A stretch of 35,046 nucleotides of DNA from an uncultured Bacteroidia bacterium (lineage in GTDB: Bacteria; Bacteroidota; Bacteroidia; Bacteroidales; UBA932), in contig CADAJF010000022.1 in NCBI GenBank assembly GCA_902788175.1, positions 1-35,046 on the forward strand. Direction: 5' to 3'. Position 1 is the stretch's first letter; each line of letters starts with the position of its first letter. A model generated the notes under the pieces. It made no database searches and was not told where the DNA came from. It saw nothing but the letters and a program-made list of their open reading frames with translations. Below are positions 32,041 through 35,046 of the stretch, piece by piece. A program made the translations under genes and the position numbers.

Positions 32041-32571
32041 TCAGAACAATCTCACACCCACTTTGGCGTACATCATTGTCATGTTTGGAACTGTACTATT
32101 ACCATAGGGATGGAGATATTGGGCGCCAAGGCCCACAAACATTCCGAACCTGTTCAATTTTGCGCCCCATCGCACTTCAAATTTTGGCGTCAGGTAATTT
32201 AAGTCTGTTTTATAGTAAGTACTGCCACAAGATAGAACCGGTTCCAGGAATGACTTCCTGCCAAGATTGAAGGTATAACTGGCTCCCAGTCCCAGCGTCC
32301 CCGTCTCATTGTAATTCTTGGTTGTAGTCATATTCATTAGATTGACATCCGTTGTGATGGGGACGAAAAGAGCCACGTGCTCATTGAACCGGTATCCGAC
32401 GGAGAGATCAAAAGACCTGTACGCGAAATCCTTTGTGGTAAAATTGGTATTGGGGGCTCCTCCAAAGCTGTAGCCCATAGACATATACAAATGATCTAGC
32501 GGATTGCTTTGGGCAAAGGAGGTTGTGACAAGACCAAGGGCCAAAGTCAACACGGCAAGTACTTTCCTCAT
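32041..32571 (-). CDS. Small outer-membrane beta-barrel protein (island cargo 1)
   Basis: The 176-aa product has a signal peptide (MRKVLAVLTLALGLVTTSFA). Regular amphipathic strands follow (SMGYSFGGAPNTNF; FDLSVGYRFNEHVALFVPIT; TLGLGASYTFNLGRKSFLEP). It ends in KVGVRLF with a C-terminal Phe, so an eight-strand outer-membrane barrel is likely. I do not recognise a specific family. Base composition is visibly AT-richer than in the genes left of 31.2 kb, consistent with the island being acquired. It lies downstream of a second barrel gene on the same strand, 62 nt away. Confidence 0.8.
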   Translation of the reverse strand: MRKVLAVLTLALGLVTTSFAQSNPLDHLYMSMGYSFGGAPNTNFTTKDFAYRSFDLSVGYRFNEHVALFVPITTDVNLMNMTTTKNYNETGTLGLGASYTFNLGRKSFLEPVLSCGSTYYKTDLNYLTPKFEVRWGAKLNRFGMFVGLGAQYLHPYGNSTVPNMTMMYAKVGVRLF

Positions 32572-32633
32572 AAAATGCTTAGAAGTTATTGTTTACAAGG
32601 CCGATATTCATCAAGAATTATGCCATTTGCCGT

Positions 32634-33218
32634 TTAGAATCCCACGCCCAGATGCAACCCGACGGTGTTTGTCGATACCGTCGGCCCCAGGAACAGATGC
32701 AGATTCTTCCAGAAGCGGAAGCGGATGCCTGGCTGCAAGGTGGCGGCAAAGAGGACATCGCCCTTGCTGTAGTCCGTTGTCTTCACGGTTTCTCCGGTCT
32801 CTGTATTGGTCATATAGCCGCCGTTCATCTTGTACACATATCCAGCGCCGATGGCAAAGTCGCAGTACAGCGCCACAATGTCTTTCTGTCCCAAGTGGAA
32901 ATAACGGCGCATATACAGTCCGGTGGAAATGCTGTAGACACTGGCCGGAGCCGCGTCTATCCAAGTCTTTCCCTGCCACACCATTAGGCCGAAGGTACGC
33001 TTATCGTCTATTCTTACACCTCCGGTAATGGCCGGGCCCTCGGTTACAAATCCCGCATACAGACGCGCCGTAAACTCCGGCTTCCAGTTCTGCCTACCCT
33101 CTTGGGAGAATGCATGCTTCCATCCCTCAGCCCAGACCTTTGCATCATCGGCCATCGTCTGCGCCGAAGCCGTGAGCCCAATCAACAAGGCCAACTCAAT
33201 CACCAAAAAGCGTTTCAT
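32634..33218 (-). CDS. Outer-membrane beta-barrel protein (island cargo 2)
   Basis: From the ATG at 33218 this is a 194-aa exported protein (MKRFLVIELALLIGLTASAQ). Strands such as FTARLYAGFVTEGPAITGGV and IVALYCDFAIGAGYVYKMNG and the C-terminal TVGLHLGVGF with final Phe indicate a barrel. The ATG at 33233 abuts an AGGAGGT with no spacing and would put MDCSY before the signal, so it is not preferred. The function is unknown. It may form a pair with the next barrel gene. Confidence 0.8.
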   Translation of the reverse strand: MKRFLVIELALLIGLTASAQTMADDAKVWAEGWKHAFSQEGRQNWKPEFTARLYAGFVTEGPAITGGVRIDDKRTFGLMVWQGKTWIDAAPASVYSISTGLYMRRYFHLGQKDIVALYCDFAIGAGYVYKMNGGYMTNTETGETVKTTDYSKGDVLFAATLQPGIRFRFWKNLHLFLGPTVSTNTVGLHLGVGF

Positions 33219-33251
33219 ATAGGAACAATCCATACCTCCTGGAATCTTGCA

Positions 33252-33536
33252 TCAACTCTTCTTGCAAACCGTATAAATCAGCGTATAGTTGGCAAATACG
33301 ATGGCTATCATAATCCATAATGGAATCGACGTCTCTTCATTAAACGACATCCAAATTGCACACAGGCCAACCAATGCAAGGGCAGAAGAATGCACAATCT
33401 TGAACTTCCTTTTGTCGTACTTACGGTAGTCTCCAATCTGATAATACCACTTCATGTACTTCTCGCCGCCAAAGAGCCAGACGAGGATTGATGCGACCAA
33501 GCAAATACAACCAATAATAAGTATAAACAGATCCAT
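33252..33536 (-). CDS. Small integral membrane protein, DUF3784-like
   Basis: The start at 33536 gives 94 aa: a first helix MDLFILIIGCICLVASILVW, a basic cytoplasmic loop (YQIGDYRKYDKRKFKIVH), and two more hydrophobic stretches (SSALALVGLCAIWMSF; IPLWIMIAIVFANYTLIYTV). Layout and loop resemble DUF3784 proteins, but this is only a pattern match. The frame's upstream extension overlaps the neighbouring gene and looks non-coding. It is one of three small membrane proteins in the island. Confidence 0.65.
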   Translation of the reverse strand: MDLFILIIGCICLVASILVWLFGGEKYMKWYYQIGDYRKYDKRKFKIVHSSALALVGLCAIWMSFNEETSIPLWIMIAIVFANYTLIYTVCKKS

Positions 33537-33588
33537 CTTTTTAATAACAAAGTGAGTTTTTATTGTGTATATTCTGGGGATATCACTT

Positions 33589-33939
33589 CTACGACATAAT
33601 TGCCGCAAGGCCAATTGCAATCAGAAAGCCAAAAGTAATGAAAGCGAACACAATACCCATCCCTTTCAGGCCCGTTTTGAAATTATCTACGGCCTGTTTA
33701 TCCAGCTCGGGATCATCCACGGGATGTTTTTTCTGCTGAAAAATCAGATAAATGCCATATACGATGTAGAAGAGGCTGAATACCACCCCCGCAATCCATC
33801 TGAGAGGGCGTTTGGTGACTATCCCGTCAATAATCCAATATACGGCATACAGTTCCCAAAAGGCGACCATGCCTATCTGTATCCTAAACTGGTTCTTAGT
33901 GAGTCCTTTCTGTTCCATATCTCTTGCGAAGTTACTCAT
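33589..33939 (-). CDS. Small integral membrane protein of unknown function
   Basis: The 116-aa product has three likely membrane segments (MVAFWELYAVYWIIDGIV; WIAGVVFSLFYIVYGIYLIF; GIVFAFITFGFLIAIGLAAI) separated by charged loops. No signal peptide or catalytic motif is visible and I do not recognise a family. An internal ATG at 33918 is an alternative start. It lies 52 nt upstream of the DUF3784-like gene on the same strand. Confidence 0.6.
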   Translation of the reverse strand: MSNFARDMEQKGLTKNQFRIQIGMVAFWELYAVYWIIDGIVTKRPLRWIAGVVFSLFYIVYGIYLIFQQKKHPVDDPELDKQAVDNFKTGLKGMGIVFAFITFGFLIAIGLAAIMS

Positions 33940-34006
33940 TTTTCAGGATATCGCCTAATTGCCCTATCGTTTAGGTGATTAGGCCGATAAACAGAGAATT
34001 TAGCTA

Positions 34007-34189
34007 CTATTCTTTCTTTGTGCCCGAGCCAGGATGATTGAGAAACAGGTTATAGAGAGAGACAAGGGATAATGACAAGTAGAATGGTAATCTCGCCCAT
34101 TCTTTGCCAAAAAAGAGATAGGCTAAAATGGAGAAAATCAACACACTCCCTAAGACGATATAGAATGCTTTATCAACTTTTGGGTTCAT
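34007..34189 (-). CDS. Very small membrane protein (60 aa)
   Basis: Two hydrophobic segments (AFYIVLGSVLIFSILAYLFF; LPFYLSLSLVSLYNLFL) joined by GKEWAR make up nearly the whole protein. It resembles the small membrane proteins next to it in size, composition and strand. No family is recognised. Small ORFs of this size can be chance, but the clean helix-loop-helix pattern supports a real gene. Confidence 0.5.
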   Translation of the reverse strand: MNPKVDKAFYIVLGSVLIFSILAYLFFGKEWARLPFYLSLSLVSLYNLFLNHPGSGTKKE

Positions 34190-34465
34190 AAGGATAGAAG
34201 TAATGATTGAGTTTACAAGTTCGGGTTTAACGAACCAAAATTACTGATTTTCCGTAACATGGTCAAATTGTCAAATTGGTTTTACATATTCTTTATATCG
34301 ACGAATATCATAGCGACATAGCTATCCACAAGACACTGGCCGGCAAGCCGCCCAGCGACTTGTGGGTAGAACAACAACGCCCCCCGATCCGGCAAGCCGG
34401 ACCGGCAGGCTCTCTGCTTGCATCCATACGAATTCAGTCACAAATATGGATGCACAAAATGCCGA

Positions 34466-34488
34466 TTTTTGGGATACGATTTGGGATA
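34466..34488 (+). repeat. TTTTTGGGATA repeats, right end of the island
   Basis: TTTTTGGGATACGA (34466-34479) matches 31616-31629 exactly. A second, shorter copy ATTTGGGATA (34479-34488) overlaps its end. All copies in the window point the same way. Confidence 0.55.
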
Positions 34489-34497
34489 TAAAATAGA

Positions 34498-34533
34498 AAA
34501 ACCGCCTCTTAATGTATTCAGAAGCGGTTTTTT
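34498..34533 (+). terminator. Terminator-like hairpin beside the middle att copy
   Basis: Stem AAAACCGCCTCT/AGAAGCGGTTTT with one mismatch, followed by further T. It ends 2 nt before the middle att copy. Confidence 0.6.
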
Positions 34534-34534
34534 G

Positions 34535-34551
34535 TGGAGGTAGTCGGATTC
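34535..34551 (-). repeat. Middle att copy (17 bp of the tRNA-Ala 3' end)
   Basis: TGGAGGTAGTCGGATTC is identical to the first 17 bp of the other two copies, then diverges. It suggests two successive integrations at the same tRNA or a nested element. Confidence 0.7.
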
Positions 34552-34677
34552 CGCTGCGCGGCATCCGAGGGCCGCTTGCCGCGGGGGCGCTTAAACAAAC
34601 GGACCGCCGGGGGCATCCCCCCGTGCCTTTTTTCATGCACCGTTGTCAGTTAAGCAAGCTTACTGACAACGGCACAT
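34552..34677. other. Hairpin-dense segment between two att copies
   Basis: No gene is visible. AAACAAACGGACCGCC (34597-34612) is the near-perfect inverse of GGCGGTCCGTTTTGTTT (34702-34718) next to the tRNA. A long hairpin (34640-34672) has CCGTTGTCAG/CTGACAACGG outer arms and a TAAGC/GCTTA inner stem. A GGGGGCATCCCCC hairpin lies near 34610. Confidence 0.5.
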
Positions 34678-34707
34678 AAAAAAACCACCAGACAAATGTC
34701 TGGCGGT
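34678..34707 (-). terminator. Intrinsic terminator after tRNA-Ala
   Basis: On the reverse strand the stem ACCGCCAGACA/TGTCTGGTGGT is followed by seven T. It begins 12 nt past the tRNA-Ala end, before any 23S gene could begin. Confidence 0.8.
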
Positions 34708-34719
34708 CCGTTTTGTTTG

Positions 34720-34792
34720 TGGAGGTAGTCGGATTCGAACCGGCGACCCCATGCTTGCAAAGCATGTGCTCTACCAGCTGAGCTATACCCCC
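34720..34792 (-). tRNA. tRNA-Ala(TGC)
   Basis: A 73-nt cloverleaf with acceptor GGGGGTA/TACCTCC, discriminator A, anticodon loop TTTGCAA (anticodon TGC) and T loop GTTCGAA. CCA is not encoded. Its 3' 22 bp are the crossover site used by the island. It lies in the usual position after tRNA-Ile in the rRNA spacer. Confidence 0.97.
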
Positions 34793-34800
34793 AAATACTG

Positions 34801-34828
34801 AAAACGCCGGTCTGGTTGCCGGCGTTTT
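34801..34828 (-). terminator. Terminator-like hairpin between tRNA-Ile and tRNA-Ala
   Basis: A perfect 10-bp stem AAAACGCCGG/CCGGCGTTTT with an 8-nt loop starts directly after the tRNA-Ile CCA and ends in TTTT on the reverse strand. It could terminate transcription or serve RNA processing. Confidence 0.6.
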
Positions 34829-34830
34829 GG

Positions 34831-34904
34831 TAGGCCCTGGCAGAGTTGAACTGCCGACCTCTACATTATCAGTGTAGCGCTCTAACCAACTGAGCTAAGA
34901 GCCT
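34831..34904 (-). tRNA. tRNA-Ile(GAT)
   Basis: A 74-nt cloverleaf with acceptor AGGCTCT/AGGGCCT, discriminator A, anticodon loop CTGATAA (anticodon GAT) and T loop GTTCAAC. An encoded CCA follows (34828-34830), unlike the other tRNAs in the window. It sits 82 nt after the 16S end. Confidence 0.97.
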
Positions 34905-34986
34905 ATATAATAATGAAAGACCAAAAGCACAAGGACACAGCCTTGAACTAACCGAGCGTCACGCGCCGATAACGGACACGGCTCCA

Positions 34987-35046
<60 letters not shown>

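Larger units (their letters stand above)
34190..34534. other. Non-coding end region of the island
   Basis: I see no convincing gene. The region holds several inverted repeats: CCACAAG/CTTGTGG near 34329-34370, GCATCCATA/TATGGATGC (34420-34428 and 34445-34453) and a GCCGG-rich stretch. These are followed by the TTTTTGGGATACGA and ATTTGGGATA repeats (34466-34488) and a terminator-like hairpin. It looks like an attachment-site end rather than coding DNA. Confidence 0.5.

Noticed and set aside
33231-33240. AGGAGGT as a Shine-Dalgarno site for the second barrel gene
   Set aside because: It directly abuts the ATG at 33233 and is about 16 nt from the preferred ATG at 33218, so neither spacing is functional.
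34322-34636. A 104-codon reverse frame across the island end
   Set aside because: It crosses att copies, hairpins and a terminator and has no protein-like pattern.

Overview
The window looks like a chromosomal segment of a GC-rich member of the Bacteroidales. Supporting signs are the many TAnnTTTG-type -7 promoter boxes, the near absence of Shine-Dalgarno sites, a TonB receptor paired with a DUF4249 lipoprotein, a 30S protein S16 with a long Ala/Lys/Glu tail, a transketolase split into two subunits, and a 16S 3' end of the ...GGAACACCTCCTTT type. Genus cannot be fixed from what is visible. The right end stops inside a 16S rRNA gene, so it may be a contig end.

Layout. 1-3 kb: an alpha-2-macroglobulin-like gene (cut by the window edge) behind folC. 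3.1-5.6 kb: a PurL-like protein of unknown role followed by a PIN-PhoH ATPase. 5.7-8.2 kb: a GH53 endo-galactanase lipoprotein, recO and rdgB. 8.3-11 kb: ppdK. 11.1-16.6 kb: an envelope cluster with an acyloxyacyl-hydrolase-like barrel, a TonB receptor, a DUF4249 lipoprotein, a lipoprotein of unknown function and a small barrel. 16.7-20.8 kb: rpsP-rimM, a DUF975 membrane protein, and lemA with a DUF2207 protein. 20.8-21.8 kb: tRNA-Leu(GAG), tRNA-Pro(TGG) and a lolD-like ATPase. 21.8-26.1 kb: a compact reverse-strand run galM-tktN-tktC-ECF sigma-small membrane protein-Spy-like protein. 26.2-29.1 kb: a THI5/NMT1-type solute-binding protein overlapping a Cache-HAMP-SpoIIE phosphatase. 29.1-31.2 kb: an aldehyde dehydrogenase and a nitroreductase. 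31.5-34.7 kb: a degraded, visibly AT-richer island between copies of the tRNA-Ala 3' end. 34.7-35.0 kb: tRNA-Ala, tRNA-Ile and the 3' end of 16S rRNA, all on the reverse strand.

The main observations beyond routine annotation are these. (1) A palindromic intergenic repeat occurs three times in the first 11 kb, each with an ATACGTAA box at exactly the same distance from the palindrome. (2) The tRNA-Ala island has 22-bp direct-repeat att sites, shared TTTTTGGGATA repeats at both ends, an integrase reduced to its first ~20 codons, and a cargo of small envelope proteins. (3) 16S-tRNA-Ile-tRNA-Ala has terminator-like hairpins after each tRNA and no 23S downstream, even beyond the island. (4) A solute-binding protein is coupled to a phosphatase with no transporter nearby. 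(5) Direct repeats at 21 and 40 bp intervals lie upstream of the envelope operon. (6) Several genes have a -7 box only 4-8 nt before the start codon, suggesting leaderless mRNAs.
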